Source of the DNA: an uncultured Treponema sp. | Lineage (GTDB): Bacteria > Spirochaetota > Spirochaetia > Treponematales > Treponemataceae | Length of the DNA: 64,000 nucleotides | NCBI GenBank assembly: GCA_946615905.1 | Contig: CAMOIE010000002.1 | Span: 122,924-186,923, forward strand | Reading direction: 5' to 3' | Part shown: piece after piece, positions 43,316-52,754 of the stretch | Layout of the letters: every line of letters begins with the position of its first letter | Numbering within the stretch: the stretch's first letter is position 1 | Position numbers and translations under genes: made by a program | Notes under the pieces: generated by a model | The model's input: only the letters and a program-made list of their open reading frames with translations | Databases searched by the model: none | Told to the model about the DNA's origin: nothing

Positions 43316-44337
43316 TATTTTGAGTCCTTCCATGCTTTTTCCACGGATTCAGCAAAAGCCGCTTTCTCGCCGTCAGAAAGGAATGAGGAGGCAAATGAAT
43401 TTAAAATCAGCTGCTTCAATTCCTTTTTGCTGAAATGCAGTTTTTTGTAGAGATTCCAGTATTCATCGAGCAGCGAGACTTTAAAGAAAAGAGGGTCGTC
43501 AGTGTTGACCGTAACCATCATGCCGTGGTCAAAAAAGGCGCGGATTGGATGGTCTTCAAATTTTTTGACGATTTTTTTTGTAAAGACGTTGGAAGTCGGA
43601 GAAACCTCAAGCGGAAGCTGAGTTTTTGTCAGCTCGTCCATGAGTTTTTCATCCTGAATCGCGGTGATTCCGTGGCCGATTCTTTCCGCGTGGAGAATAT
43701 TGATTGCGTCCCAAATTGACTCAGGGCCGACATCTTCTCCGGCATGGGCGACAACGCGAAGTCCGTTTTTGATTGCCTTTTCGTAAACCGGGCCGAAGTC
43801 CTTGCAGGGGCCTTTTGACTCGGCTCCGCCCAAACCGATTCCGATTACAGACGGGGACTTTGCGGCAAGCACTCGGTCAAGATTCTGCATGGCGTTTTCC
43901 ATTCCGAAGGTTCTGGAAACATCGCACAAGAGCCAGACCGTAACTCCAGTCTCCTTTTTGATTTTGGCAACGTTCTTCTCAAAATTGGCCATCATCTCGC
44001 CGTAGTCAAAGCCTTTTTTGAGGAAGGCGGATGGGGCAAAGAAGGCCTCCATGTGGGAAATCCCGTTGTCGATTATGTACTGCTCAAGGTCAGAGAAAAC
44101 GAGGTCAAAGTCATCGACGGAGGTAAACAAATCCTGAACCTGCAAAAATGCCGCGATAAAGCCGTTCAAGTCCTCGTAGTCGAAAAGCTTTTTCATTTCG
44201 GCCGCGGAGAATTCTTTGCCGTTCTTTTTTAGGTACAATTTTTTGATTGAATCACGACTGATTACAGCTTCAATGTGAATATGAAGCTCCGTTTTTGGGA
44301 TTTTCTTAAAAAAACTGTAGAACTCTTCCTTGGTCAT
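43315..44337 (-). CDS. add: Adenosine deaminase
   Basis: A 340-aa enzyme converting adenosine to inosine. All zinc and catalytic motifs are visible: ELHIHIE at residues 16-22, VVAHAGED with the catalytic Glu, ERIGHG, LEVSPTSNV and VNTDDPLFF. Length fits the family. SD GGAG precedes ATG 44337. It is 50 bases after pepF on the minus strand and overlaps the degenerate paralogue by one base (TAATG), so these genes are probably co-transcribed for nucleoside and peptide salvage. Confidence 0.93.
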   Translation of the reverse strand: MTKEEFYSFFKKIPKTELHIHIEAVISRDSIKKLYLKKNGKEFSAAEMKKLFDYEDLNGFIAAFLQVQDLFTSVDDFDLVFSDLEQYIIDNGISHMEAFFAPSAFLKKGFDYGEMMANFEKNVAKIKKETGVTVWLLCDVSRTFGMENAMQNLDRVLAAKSPSVIGIGLGGAESKGPCKDFGPVYEKAIKNGLRVVAHAGEDVGPESIWDAINILHAERIGHGITAIQDEKLMDELTKTQLPLEVSPTSNVFTKKIVKKFEDHPIRAFFDHGMMVTVNTDDPLFFKVSLLDEYWNLYKKLHFSKKELKQLILNSFASSFLSDGEKAAFAESVEKAWKDSK

Positions 44338-44387
44338 CGCTTACTCCGAATCCTTTTTTATGATTATCGGCAGATTTTCAAGAAATT

Positions 44388-46202
44388 TTAATCCGCAAAG
44401 AGCGACTTTTCAAGTTCATCGACCATTTTTGCAAAAGTGTCGAGGGCGGCCTGAACCGGCTCTGGACTTTCCATGTCGACCCCGGCAACACGCAGAGCCT
44501 CAATCGGGTATCTGGAGCCGCCAGACTTGAGGAAGTTGAAGTAGTCCTCACGCTCTTTTTCCCCGCCTTCCGTGACTCTTTTTGCCAAAGCAAGGGCGGC
44601 GGAAATTCCTGTCGCGTACTTGTAGACGTAGAATGCCCCGTAAAAATGCGGGATTCTCAGTCCTTCCATGTCGGAATTTTCCTCGAAAATCATCTCCGGG
44701 CCGAAATATTGAACCAAAAGCTCACGGTAGATTTTCCGCAGGACTTTCGCGTTCAGAGGGGTTCCGCTTTCGACAAGCTCATGAGCCTTAAGCTCGAATT
44801 CCGCGAACATGGTCTGCCTGTGCAGAGTTGCCAAAATGTCGTTCGCCCGCATCGCCAAGAGGTAAGTCCGCATTTTTTTGTCGCCAGCGTCGTCAGCCTT
44901 TTTCAAAAGGTACTCAAAGACCAGTTCCTCGTTGAATGTTGACGCGACTTCCGCCTCGAAAATTGTGTAGTTGTAGCACATGTAGGGATTGTTCGCCCGT
45001 GAAAAATATGTGTGCATTGAGTGACCGCCCTCGTGGGCCATCGTAAAAACATCGCGGATTGCGTCATCCTTGTAATTGAGCAGAATATAGGGGTAGCCCG
45101 TGTAAACTCCGGAAGAAAAGGCACCGCTTCTCTTTCCCTGATTCTCGTAGCGGTCAACCCAGCCGCCTTTCAGACCTCCGCAGAGAATATCGGTGTAGTC
45201 TTTTCCAAGCGGGGCAAGGGCATTGCGGCAAATCTCAACTGACTCGTCGTAGCTTGTCTTTGTTGAAACGTCCTTCACAAGGGGAACGTAAACGTCGTAG
45301 TGGCGGAGTTCTTTCAAGCCCAAGGCGCGTTTTCTGATTGAGTACAATTTGTGGAGAGTCGGAAGATTTTTGTGAACCGTGTCGATTAAATTGCGGTAGA
45401 CTGACTCCGGGACTTTATTGGGAAAAAGTGCTCTTTCCAGAGAGGACTTATAGCCGCGCGCACGTGAGTAAAAAATGTCCTGATTCACGGAACCCGCATA
45501 CAAAGAGGCGATTGTGTTCTGATGGTCTTCAAAAGTCCCATAGAAATTCTTGTAGGCCTGCTCTCGGACTGTCCTGTCCTGATTTTCCATAAAAAGCGAC
45601 CAGGTTGACTGGGTTAAAGGCTCTTCCTTGCCATTCACATTGACCGGTTTGAATTTGAGGTCGACGTTTGTCAAAAGGGAGAATGCGTTGTGGGCAGTTC
45701 CTGCGGCCTCCCCCTGCAGGGCGATGATTTTCTCTTCCTTTTCGGAGAGAACGTATTTTTTTAGGCGCAAAGTTTTTTGCAGGTAGATTTTGTAGTCCGC
45801 GAACTCTGGTTTTTCAATCCACGCGTTGATTTTCTCATCGGGGATTGCGGAAAGCTCCGGGTCAAAAAAAGCAGTCTCCGCGCAGAATTTTGTAACAGCC
45901 ATCTCTGCCCGGCCAACGCGGTCATGGGCGGCTGAGTCACCTTCATCAGCGGTGTGCTGGAGACCTGCGTAATTGTCGACTTTTTCTATCAATTCATCGG
46001 CCTTTGCCAAAGCCTTTAAGGCGGCAAGGAGATTTTCTGGGGAGTCGGCGAGTTTTCCTTTATATGAGACGAAATCTTTTGTCAGGCCAGGGATTGAAGC
46101 AAGGGCCTTTTCCCATTCGTCATCTGATTTGAACAGTGTAGTTAAGTCCCACTTGTCGCTTGCGGGAACGTCTTTTCTTAAGGGAATTGAATTTGTTGAC
46201 AT
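44388..46202 (-). CDS. pepF: Oligoendopeptidase F
   Basis: A 604-aa cytoplasmic M3B zinc peptidase degrading short peptides. The active-site motif HEGGHSMH with downstream FEAEVASTFNE is present, and the N-terminus (WDLTTLFKSDDEWE) is typical. Length matches PepF (about 600). No SD is seen; a weak TATCCT (46209-46214) ends 6 bases upstream, so it may also be leaderless. The gene lies between putP upstream and add downstream. Confidence 0.95.
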   Translation of the reverse strand: MSTNSIPLRKDVPASDKWDLTTLFKSDDEWEKALASIPGLTKDFVSYKGKLADSPENLLAALKALAKADELIEKVDNYAGLQHTADEGDSAAHDRVGRAEMAVTKFCAETAFFDPELSAIPDEKINAWIEKPEFADYKIYLQKTLRLKKYVLSEKEEKIIALQGEAAGTAHNAFSLLTNVDLKFKPVNVNGKEEPLTQSTWSLFMENQDRTVREQAYKNFYGTFEDHQNTIASLYAGSVNQDIFYSRARGYKSSLERALFPNKVPESVYRNLIDTVHKNLPTLHKLYSIRKRALGLKELRHYDVYVPLVKDVSTKTSYDESVEICRNALAPLGKDYTDILCGGLKGGWVDRYENQGKRSGAFSSGVYTGYPYILLNYKDDAIRDVFTMAHEGGHSMHTYFSRANNPYMCYNYTIFEAEVASTFNEELVFEYLLKKADDAGDKKMRTYLLAMRANDILATLHRQTMFAEFELKAHELVESGTPLNAKVLRKIYRELLVQYFGPEMIFEENSDMEGLRIPHFYGAFYVYKYATGISAALALAKRVTEGGEKEREDYFNFLKSGGSRYPIEALRVAGVDMESPEPVQAALDTFAKMVDELEKSLFAD

Positions 46203-46249
46203 GTTACAAGGATAACGTTTTTTTTACTTTGAGTAAACGACAAAAAATA

Positions 46250-46345
46250 GCAAAAACGGCGGTTGAGCTTGTCCGTCCTGAGCTTGTCGAAGGGGCGAAA
46301 ACTGTAGAGCGTGGACATTTCGATACTGCGACATGCTCAGTAGCC
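46250..46345. repeat. Intergenic repeat with TTGAGCTTGTCC / CTGAGCTTGTCGAAGG motifs
   Basis: Two tandem core motifs at about 46264-46293 related to the hairpin repeats, then GACATTTCGATACTGCGACATGC. No self-complementary arms were found in this copy. Confidence 0.4.
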
Positions 46346-46382
46346 GCAGACAAAATGCCCACATTCTGGACTTCTTTGTCGC

Positions 46383-47930
46383 TTAATCTTTCATCTGTTT
46401 GTATTCGTCAAATTCAGCGAGGACTTCCGGGTCTTTCTTTGTGCAAAGGCTGACCACTACCGCAGAAATCAAAGTCACGATAAAGCCGGGGAGAATCTCG
46501 TAAACGTCGAAGATTCCGCCGTGCAGGTTGTGCCATACGACTACCGTGATAAATCCGAGAATCAAGCCTGTCGCCGCGCCTGCCGCCGTGCAGTTTCTCC
46601 AGAAAAGTGCCAGGAAAATCAGCGCGCCGAAAGTCGCTCCGAAACCCGCCCATGCGTAAGAGACAAGGCCGAAAATCGAGTCGTTGTTTGGCAAAAGGCA
46701 GATAAAGAAGGCCACGAGGGCAATCGCCAAAACTGTGATGCGGCTCACGTTCAAAACTTTCTTTTCGTCCGCGTCCTTGTTGATTAAGCCCTTGTAAATG
46801 TCGAGTGAAACCGCAGAGGCAGCAGAAAGAAGCTGGCTGTCGGCAGTTGACATGGAGGCCGCCAAAATCGCGCAGAGGAAGATTCCCGCGATAAAGGCCG
46901 GGTACATTTTCAGCATGGTCTCAGAGAAGACTGTCTCCTGCAAGCCGCCGGTCAAAAGTTTTACCGGGGCAGAAAGGTCTCCGCCTGCAAGGTAAACCGT
47001 TCCCAAAGTTCCGATTATGAAAGTTCCGATGTAAGAGACCAGCATCCAGATGATTCCGACCCGGCGGGCTTTTGTAATCTCATGGTTTGACCGGATTCCC
47101 ATAAAGCGGATTATGATGTGGGGCATTCCGAAGTAGCCCAAGCACCATGCGAAAGCTGAGATTGCGTCTTTGACTGAATAATTTGCGTTGGAACCGAAAG
47201 CTTTTTTCATTTCCTCGCCGAACTGTCCTGCCAGAGCCAAAACGGAGAATTCGTTTGCCTTTGAGACAGCCTCGCTCACGCCGCCTAAGGTGACGATTGC
47301 GATTATAGAAGAAATCACAAAGGCTGCGAAAATCAAGCCGCCCTGAACAAAGTCCGTCGTGCAGACTGCCCGGTAGCCGCCCAAAATCGTGTAGGTCAAA
47401 ATTACGATGAGGCCGATTACCATTCCAACGTGGTAGTCAAGTCCGAACACTGACCTGAAGAGCTTTCCGCAGGCGACAAGTCCTGATGCTGTATAAATAG
47501 TAAAGAAGAAGACGATTAATGCCACGGAGATTACCGTCAGCACGTTTGACTTGTCGTGGAAGCGGTTTTTGAAAAAGGCTGGAATCGTGATTGAGTCGCC
47601 AAAGGCGATTGAGCATTTGCGCAGGGGTTTTGCGACCAAAAGCCAGTTCAAATAGGTTCCAGCGATAAGTCCGAGGGAAGTCCAGAATGTTTCTCTGATT
47701 CCGCCAAGGTAGCAAAGTCCAGGCAGACCCATCAAAAGCCATGCGGATGAGTCAGAGGCTTCCGCACTCAAAGCTGTGACCCAGGGGCCTAGCTTTCTTC
47801 CGCCAAGGAAAAAGTCTTTTGTGTTGTTTGTTTTTCTGGAGCTGCGGATTCCGATGTAAATCATAAAGCCAAGGTAGAGTACAAAAGCACAAATTCGGGC
47901 CAGCATTCCGGGATTCGTAAAGTCAGACAC
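46383..47930 (-). CDS. putP: Sodium/proline symporter
   Basis: A 515-aa transporter of the SSS family with about 13 membrane segments. GGRKLGPWVTALSAEASDSS (in part), LGLIAGTYLNWLLVAKPLRK and AILAASMSTADSQLLSAAS are PutP hallmarks, the last near the sodium site. It imports proline with Na+. The start is GTG 47930, with GAGG about 9 bases upstream. Gene ends 180 bp before pepF; the gap holds a repeat. Confidence 0.92.
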   Translation of the reverse strand: MSDFTNPGMLARICAFVLYLGFMIYIGIRSSRKTNNTKDFFLGGRKLGPWVTALSAEASDSSAWLLMGLPGLCYLGGIRETFWTSLGLIAGTYLNWLLVAKPLRKCSIAFGDSITIPAFFKNRFHDKSNVLTVISVALIVFFFTIYTASGLVACGKLFRSVFGLDYHVGMVIGLIVILTYTILGGYRAVCTTDFVQGGLIFAAFVISSIIAIVTLGGVSEAVSKANEFSVLALAGQFGEEMKKAFGSNANYSVKDAISAFAWCLGYFGMPHIIIRFMGIRSNHEITKARRVGIIWMLVSYIGTFIIGTLGTVYLAGGDLSAPVKLLTGGLQETVFSETMLKMYPAFIAGIFLCAILAASMSTADSQLLSAASAVSLDIYKGLINKDADEKKVLNVSRITVLAIALVAFFICLLPNNDSIFGLVSYAWAGFGATFGALIFLALFWRNCTAAGAATGLILGFITVVVWHNLHGGIFDVYEILPGFIVTLISAVVVSLCTKKDPEVLAEFDEYKQMKD

Positions 47931-48005
47931 TGTAAATTCCTCACTTTTTGAGTTTAAAAATTTTAAACAATTTTAGAGGAATTTCAGTTTTGATACAATA
48001 ACAGC

Positions 48006-49121
48006 TTATTGTAAGATTGCCTTGAGTTCTGCAAGCTCCTCGGCTTTAAGTCCGACTCGGTTCAGAAGATAGCTTTCCGCGACAGAGGCGATGTTCTCAT
48101 TCGTGACGGCTTTCCCGTCGTTCATCTTTTTGAACATGTCAGGGAGATTCTTTGAAATCAATCTGTACTGCTCCGTGTCTTTTTTGACCCCGTAGTAATT
48201 CTCAAAGCTGAGCATGTAGTCCTCGGTCATTTCTTCGATGGTCGCCCCGCAGAGAGCCTCCAAAAGGGCGTTGACGTAACCCGCGCGGTCTTTGCCCTCG
48301 TTGCAGTGGACGAGATAGGGGCCTTCTTTATGGGCAATCATAAACACAAGCCCCTCGTGGAGTTTTTTTACAAAGTCGTCGTCAGTAAATGAGACTCCCA
48401 TGTTCAAAAGCGTGACATTGCCATTTTTCAAAAGATTTTCGTAGTAAGGTGAATCTGCGATGTGCGTTGCTGCTGACTCGGAATTGTCGGCAAGGTTGAT
48501 TACAGTCTTGATTCCGGCTGACTCGACTAGCTTTGCGGCGTAGGGGGCACGTGCGTCTCCGAGGACTGGATTGCATGAGCGGTAAAGACGGTTCGCGGCG
48601 ATTTTTCCGGCTTTTACCGGGCGGAAATTCGCGAAAATCTCGTCAGAGGCGTAGTCGCTGCGCTCATCGCTTTTTGTCAGTTTTCTGACTGCGAACTGTG
48701 AGAGGTAGCCCCCCTTTTCGCTGAGTCTTAAAGTGACAGGACTTCCGACTGAGGCTGATGAGGCTTTTGAAAAATTCCCCATGTTGATTGCGATTGTGAC
48801 AACGTTGTCAGCAAGGCGGACAAGGGGCTTTCCGTGGTCAACGTCGCTGAAACTTGTGCAGACAGGCATTCTTTCCGTGTATGTGCCGATTTTTACGGAA
48901 ACGATGTCCCCGGCGGCAAAACCTTTTGCGATAAAATCTGCGTCAGAGAGATTTAGGACGCAGTTGCCGTATTTGTTTACTTCTGCAACTGACGCTTCGG
49001 CTGAGACAGACTGACTTGCGATAGCGACTTCTTTTGAAGAAGCGCATCCGGCGGAAAAAAGAGCGGTTGCAAGCAAAAATGCCGCAGCCGCAAAACACTC
49101 AAAACGATTGATAATTTTCAT
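48006..49121 (-). CDS. Lipoprotein tyrosine-phosphatase-like protein with SAM-hydrolase-like N-domain
   Basis: A 371-aa protein. Signal peptide ends at the lipobox FSAGC (C about 27). Residues about 45-145 (KYGNCVLNLSDADF, GDIVSVKIGTY, SFSDVDHGKPLVRLADN, IAINMGNFSKA) resemble the C-terminal beta domain of SAM hydroxide adenosyltransferases. The second half has the phosphatase loop VHCNEGKDRAG, a C-x5-R motif, with YRSCNP upstream and YMLSFENYYGV after it, as in the Y_phosphatase3 family. So it is a surface or periplasmic phosphatase; substrate (phosphotyrosine, inositol phosphate or lipid phosphate) is unknown. SD GAGG supports ATG 49121. Confidence 0.75.
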   Translation of the reverse strand: MKIINRFECFAAAAFLLATALFSAGCASSKEVAIASQSVSAEASVAEVNKYGNCVLNLSDADFIAKGFAAGDIVSVKIGTYTERMPVCTSFSDVDHGKPLVRLADNVVTIAINMGNFSKASSASVGSPVTLRLSEKGGYLSQFAVRKLTKSDERSDYASDEIFANFRPVKAGKIAANRLYRSCNPVLGDARAPYAAKLVESAGIKTVINLADNSESAATHIADSPYYENLLKNGNVTLLNMGVSFTDDDFVKKLHEGLVFMIAHKEGPYLVHCNEGKDRAGYVNALLEALCGATIEEMTEDYMLSFENYYGVKKDTEQYRLISKNLPDMFKKMNDGKAVTNENIASVAESYLLNRVGLKAEELAELKAILQ

Positions 49122-49160
49122 AAAAACCTCGCCGGGCATTCTAGCAGGAAAGAAGTTTTT

Positions 49161-49197
49161 TAGCGAGTCTCGGTCTTGCACCCGCAAGACCGTTAGC
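49161..49197 (+). repeat. Dispersed hairpin repeat with CGGTCTTGC stem
   Basis: AGCGAGTCT followed by CGGTCTTGC-ACCC-GCAAGACCG (49171-49192). The same sequence in inverse orientation lies at 52965-52996, with only loop bases changed. Confidence 0.8.
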
Positions 49198-49225
49198 AGA
49201 ATGCGGCAGTTCTGTTTTTATAAAG

Positions 49226-50668
49226 TTATTTCTGATAGTCCAAAGACTCAACGTAGCCCAACAAATAAAGGAAAACTGGGGCTGGAATCTTGTAGATTTT
49301 TTTTCCGTTCTTGTATTCAGTGATTCCAAAATCGTCCGCGCGTTTTGTGATTACAAGGTTCGGCCGTTCGGCGGAAGACAGCTCCACTATCATATCTTTT
49401 TCAGAAATCGAGGAATCTTCCCGGTATTTCACTTCAATCATAATCGGTGAGGCACTTTGTGCATATTGAACGATTATGTCGATTTCCTTGTTTTTGTCAC
49501 CGCCACGGTAATAGCCGACTTTTGTAATCGACTTGTAATTAAAGGCCTTGACGTGCTTGTAAACGGCGGTCTCGGCAATAATTCCAAGTTCTACCGCGTC
49601 GTCAGTAATGTCGTCCTTCATAAGAACGGCGTTGCGCAAAGCCGCGTCGGCAATGTAAATCTTGTTCTGTGATTTTAAAACCTGCTTGGGACCGACATTC
49701 ACAAGGGGGCTTACATAAATCAAATTCGCGCCTTCAAGATACATTATGTATTTTTCCAGCGTCGCTCGGTTTGCCTGCAGCTCCTTGCAGACCGTGTTCA
49801 TATTGATGATACTTGAGGAATTATAGCAGAGATAAAGAAATACTTTTTCAATGTCAGAAATATTGCGGATTGAATATAGCGAGGGCAAATCCCGCTTCAG
49901 AGCTTTGTCAACAATGTCTTCCCGCAGGATTCTCTGTGCGTAAATGTCGTCTTTTGAAAGGGCAAGCTCCGGAAATCCGCCGACTTGCAAGTAGCGGATA
50001 AAATGCGGCTGCAAAAACGAAAGCCTGTTCACGATGTCGTTCTGAGTCTGTTTATCAAGAAGATACATCTGCGTGGGCTTTATGCCGGCTGGAAGTTCTA
50101 TGCCAGCGACATTCAAAAGCCTGCAATATTCAAAAAAAGTCAGGGTCGGAATCTGCACGGTAATCCACCGTCCCAGACCGCTTTCCCTCGCTTTGTCAGC
50201 AAGAATCGGGCTGGCCGAGCCTGTAGCCATTATGCTTATTTCAGGATTTGTATCATATAGGACTTTCAGCCAGGAATTCCAATCCTGAGAATATTGAATT
50301 TCGTCAAAAAAGCAGTAGAGTTTTTTGGAAGTCGTGATGTTTCTTTTATAAATGCCCAAAACATCATTGATGCTGCAAAGTTTGAGCAATGGATGGTCGA
50401 ACGAAATGAAAACTATGTCTTTTGGATTGATTCCGTCCTTTATCAGTTCAGCGATGGTCTGATACATAATCGTGGTTTTTCCAGTTCGGCGTGCGCCACT
50501 TAAAAGGACGGTTCTTTTGACATCAATGCTGTCAAAGGCTTTCTTGCATTCAAAAAAAGCGGCTCTCTTCATCGGTTTGTTGAAATCATTTTGAACAAAC
50601 CGAGTTTTCCACCACGGATTATATGAATAGAGAAGATTCAAAATACTGTCTTCGGAAAAGTAATCCAT
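49226..50668 (-). CDS. DUF4143-type AAA ATPase (COG1373-like)
   Basis: A 480-aa protein. Walker A GARRTGKTT at 58-66, Walker B-like LYCFFDEIQ, sensor MATGSASP; then a winged-helix part (NTVCKELQANRATLEKYIM) and a C-terminal DUF4143 domain with a PD-(D/E)xK-like core (KEIDIIVQY, then IMIEVKYRE). These proteins are common, strain-variable and of unknown role, with suspected links to defence or toxin-antitoxin functions. SD CAGGAG precedes ATG 50668. It is driven by a promoter whose spacer is a palindrome, repeated once more upstream, implying tight repression. Sequence looks AT-richer than its neighbours. Confidence 0.85.
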   Translation of the reverse strand: MDYFSEDSILNLLYSYNPWWKTRFVQNDFNKPMKRAAFFECKKAFDSIDVKRTVLLSGARRTGKTTIMYQTIAELIKDGINPKDIVFISFDHPLLKLCSINDVLGIYKRNITTSKKLYCFFDEIQYSQDWNSWLKVLYDTNPEISIMATGSASPILADKARESGLGRWITVQIPTLTFFEYCRLLNVAGIELPAGIKPTQMYLLDKQTQNDIVNRLSFLQPHFIRYLQVGGFPELALSKDDIYAQRILREDIVDKALKRDLPSLYSIRNISDIEKVFLYLCYNSSSIINMNTVCKELQANRATLEKYIMYLEGANLIYVSPLVNVGPKQVLKSQNKIYIADAALRNAVLMKDDITDDAVELGIIAETAVYKHVKAFNYKSITKVGYYRGGDKNKEIDIIVQYAQSASPIMIEVKYREDSSISEKDMIVELSSAERPNLVITKRADDFGITEYKNGKKIYKIPAPVFLYLLGYVESLDYQK

Positions 50669-50703
50669 GGAAAACTCCTGAAATTAACAGTTTTTACAGG
50701 CTA

Positions 50704-50760
50704 ATAGTAATCTTTTTGCAAAAGATTGTCAATATACTATCAATCTTTTGCAAAAAGATT
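50704..50760 (-). promoter_or_regulatory. Promoter with two palindromic operators upstream of the DUF4143 ATPase
   Basis: On the minus strand: -35 TTGACA (50727-50732), a 17-bp spacer, -10 TACTAT (50704-50709). The spacer is the near-palindrome ATCTTTTGCAAAAAGAT. The same palindrome, inverted, recurs at 50741-50760, so 50709-50728 and 50741-50760 form an exact 20-bp inverted repeat with a 12-bp gap. Confidence 0.8.
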
Positions 50761-50823
50761 GATAGTTGTGTAAATTTAATAACAATCCGCTGGTTCGAGT
50801 CGATCTCCTGTCTCCTCTCACCC

Positions 50824-50850
50824 GACAGAAATCGCATGGCGATTTCTGTC
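50824..50850. repeat. Perfect 12-bp-arm hairpin
   Basis: GACAGAAATCGC-ATG-GCGATTTCTGTC. A related hairpin lies at 52863-52889. Confidence 0.85.
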
Positions 50851-50892
50851 ATTTCGCCGCCGTCCTTGTCGGCTGTCTGAGCCGCCCCAATA

Positions 50893-50921
50893 TTGACTAA
50901 GGAAAAAATCAAGTTTATTCT
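50893..50921 (+). promoter_or_regulatory. Probable thrS promoter
   Basis: TTGACT at 50893-50898, 17-bp spacer, TATTCT at 50916-50921. The leader of about 30 bases carries the SD GAAGG. Confidence 0.5.
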
Positions 50922-50956
50922 CTACATATTATATTCAATTTTACGAAGGTTATAAA

Positions 50957-52711
50957 ATGGCTGTTGACGAAAAATTACAGACTATGCGCCACTCATGCGC
51001 CCACGTTATGGCAGAGGCTATTCTGCACCTTTTTCCCGGAACAAAATTCGCAATCGGTCCGGCTATTGACAATGGATTTTACTATGACTTGGAATTCCCG
51101 ACCGACCACAAAATAACCGAAGAGGACTTCCCCGCCGTTGAGAAGGAAATGCGCAAGATTCTCGCCTCAAACGCAGAATTTGTCCGCAAGGAAGTCTCAA
51201 AGGACGAGGCTCTTAAGCTTTTTGCAGACCAGCCCTACAAGGTCGAGCTGATTAACGATTTACCCGCCGATGAGGTTATCTCAATTTATACTCAGGACGG
51301 ATTCACTGACCTCTGCCGCGGCCCTCACGTCGCCTCCACAAAGGAAATCAACGCGCAGGCTTTCAAGCTGACAAAAATCGCCGGTGCCTACTGGCGTGGT
51401 GACTCAAACCGCCCAATGCTGACCCGCGTCTATGCAGTCGCTTTTGCAAAGCCCAACGATTTGAAAGACTACCTCAAGATGATGGAGGAGGCCGAAAAGC
51501 GCGACCACAGAAAGCTTGGTGTTCAGATGGATCTCTTCCACCTTGACCCGGAAGACCCCGGCCAGATTTTCTGGCACCCGAACGGATGGACAATCTACAC
51601 TGTCATGCAGGACTACATGCGCAAGATGGTTCGCCGCGACGGCTATAAAGAAGTCAACACCCCGGCAATCATGCCCCGCACCCTTTGGGAAAGGTCTGGT
51701 CACTGGGGACACTACAAGCAGAACATGTTCATCACGGAAAGCGAAAAACGCCTTTTTGCAATCAAGCCGATGAACTGCCCTGGTGCGTTGGAGATTTTCA
51801 AGAGCCGCCAGCGCTCTTACAAAGACCTGCCCCTCCGTTTGGCGGAATTCGGTCACGATGTACGCAACGAGCCTAGCGGAACTTTGCACGGAGTTATGCG
51901 TGTTCGCGGATTTGTCCAGGACGATGCCCACATCCTCTGCACTGAAGAGCAGATTGGCCCTGAGGTCGCAAGATTCTGTAAACTCTTGAAGAATGTCTAC
52001 CATGACTTTGGATTTGATGATTTGGTCGTAAAATTCTCGACAATGCCGGAAGACCACGTTGGAGATTTGGAGACTTGGCAGCGGGCTGAAAAAGCTCTTT
52101 CCGATGCCTGCCACGAGGCCGGACTTGACTATGAGATTCAGCCGGGCGAGGGAGCTTTCTACGGCCCCAAACTTGAGTTCAAGCTCTTTGACTGCATTGG
52201 ACGCGAATGGCAGTGCGGAACGATTCAGGTTGACTACCAGCTGCCGTCAGCAGAGCGTTTGGACGCGACTTACATCGGCTCTGACAACGCCCGCCACCAC
52301 CCGGTAATGCTCCACCGCGCGATTCTCGGTTCATTCGAGCGTTTCCTCGGAATCTTGATTGAGAACTTCGCCGGTGCCTTCCCGACATGGCTTGCCTTTG
52401 AGCAGGTCGCTGTCGTTCCGGTTTCAAACGAATTCGATGACTATGCCAACGAAGTCAACGAGGCTCTGCTTGCTGCTGACATCAGGAGCAACGCCTACCT
52501 CGACGACTCCAACATGAAGAGCAAGATTAAGACAATCACTTCCGAGCATAAGACTCCATACATTCTGGTTGTCGGCGGAAAGGAAAAAGAGGCAAAGACT
52601 GTCGCAGTCCGCTTCCGCGCTGACTCAGGCTTGCAGCAGAAAGTCATGTCAATCGACGAGTTCAAGAACTACGTTCTGGACAAAGTAAACTCTCACTCAA
52701 TGGCTATATAA
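50957..52711 (+). CDS. thrS: Threonyl-tRNA synthetase lacking the TGS domain
   Basis: A 584-aa class II synthetase. It begins directly with the editing-side domain ([19 protein letters not shown], residues 10-28), then the second additional domain, and the catalytic core ([10 protein letters not shown]; motif 2 [17 protein letters not shown] in part; zinc ligands C, H, H), and the anticodon-binding domain ([17 protein letters not shown]). The N-terminal TGS domain of about 60 residues found in E. coli ThrS is missing. It charges tRNA-Thr. SD GAAGG precedes ATG 50957, and a terminator follows at 52719. Confidence 0.95.
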   Translation: MAVDEKLQTMRHSCAHVMAEAILHLFPGTKFAIGPAIDNGFYYDLEFPTDHKITEEDFPAVEKEMRKILASNAEFVRKEVSKDEALKLFADQPYKVELINDLPADEVISIYTQDGFTDLCRGPHVASTKEINAQAFKLTKIAGAYWRGDSNRPMLTRVYAVAFAKPNDLKDYLKMMEEAEKRDHRKLGVQMDLFHLDPEDPGQIFWHPNGWTIYTVMQDYMRKMVRRDGYKEVNTPAIMPRTLWERSGHWGHYKQNMFITESEKRLFAIKPMNCPGALEIFKSRQRSYKDLPLRLAEFGHDVRNEPSGTLHGVMRVRGFVQDDAHILCTEEQIGPEVARFCKLLKNVYHDFGFDDLVVKFSTMPEDHVGDLETWQRAEKALSDACHEAGLDYEIQPGEGAFYGPKLEFKLFDCIGREWQCGTIQVDYQLPSAERLDATYIGSDNARHHPVMLHRAILGSFERFLGILIENFAGAFPTWLAFEQVAVVPVSNEFDDYANEVNEALLAADIRSNAYLDDSNMKSKIKTITSEHKTPYILVVGGKEKEAKTVAVRFRADSGLQQKVMSIDEFKNYVLDKVNSHSMAI

Positions 52712-52718
52712 AAGACAA

Positions 52719-52748
52719 GATGCACTCCATTTCGGGGTGCATTTTTTT
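52719..52748 (+). terminator. Rho-independent terminator of thrS
   Basis: TGCACTCC-ATTTC-GGGGTGCA (52721-52741) followed by seven T. Confidence 0.88.
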
Positions 52749-52754
52749 CTTTAC

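Noticed and set aside
50785..50805. TGGTTCGAGTCGA, like a tRNA T-loop
   Set aside because: The five bases on each side do not pair, and no acceptor, anticodon or D stem is found around it.
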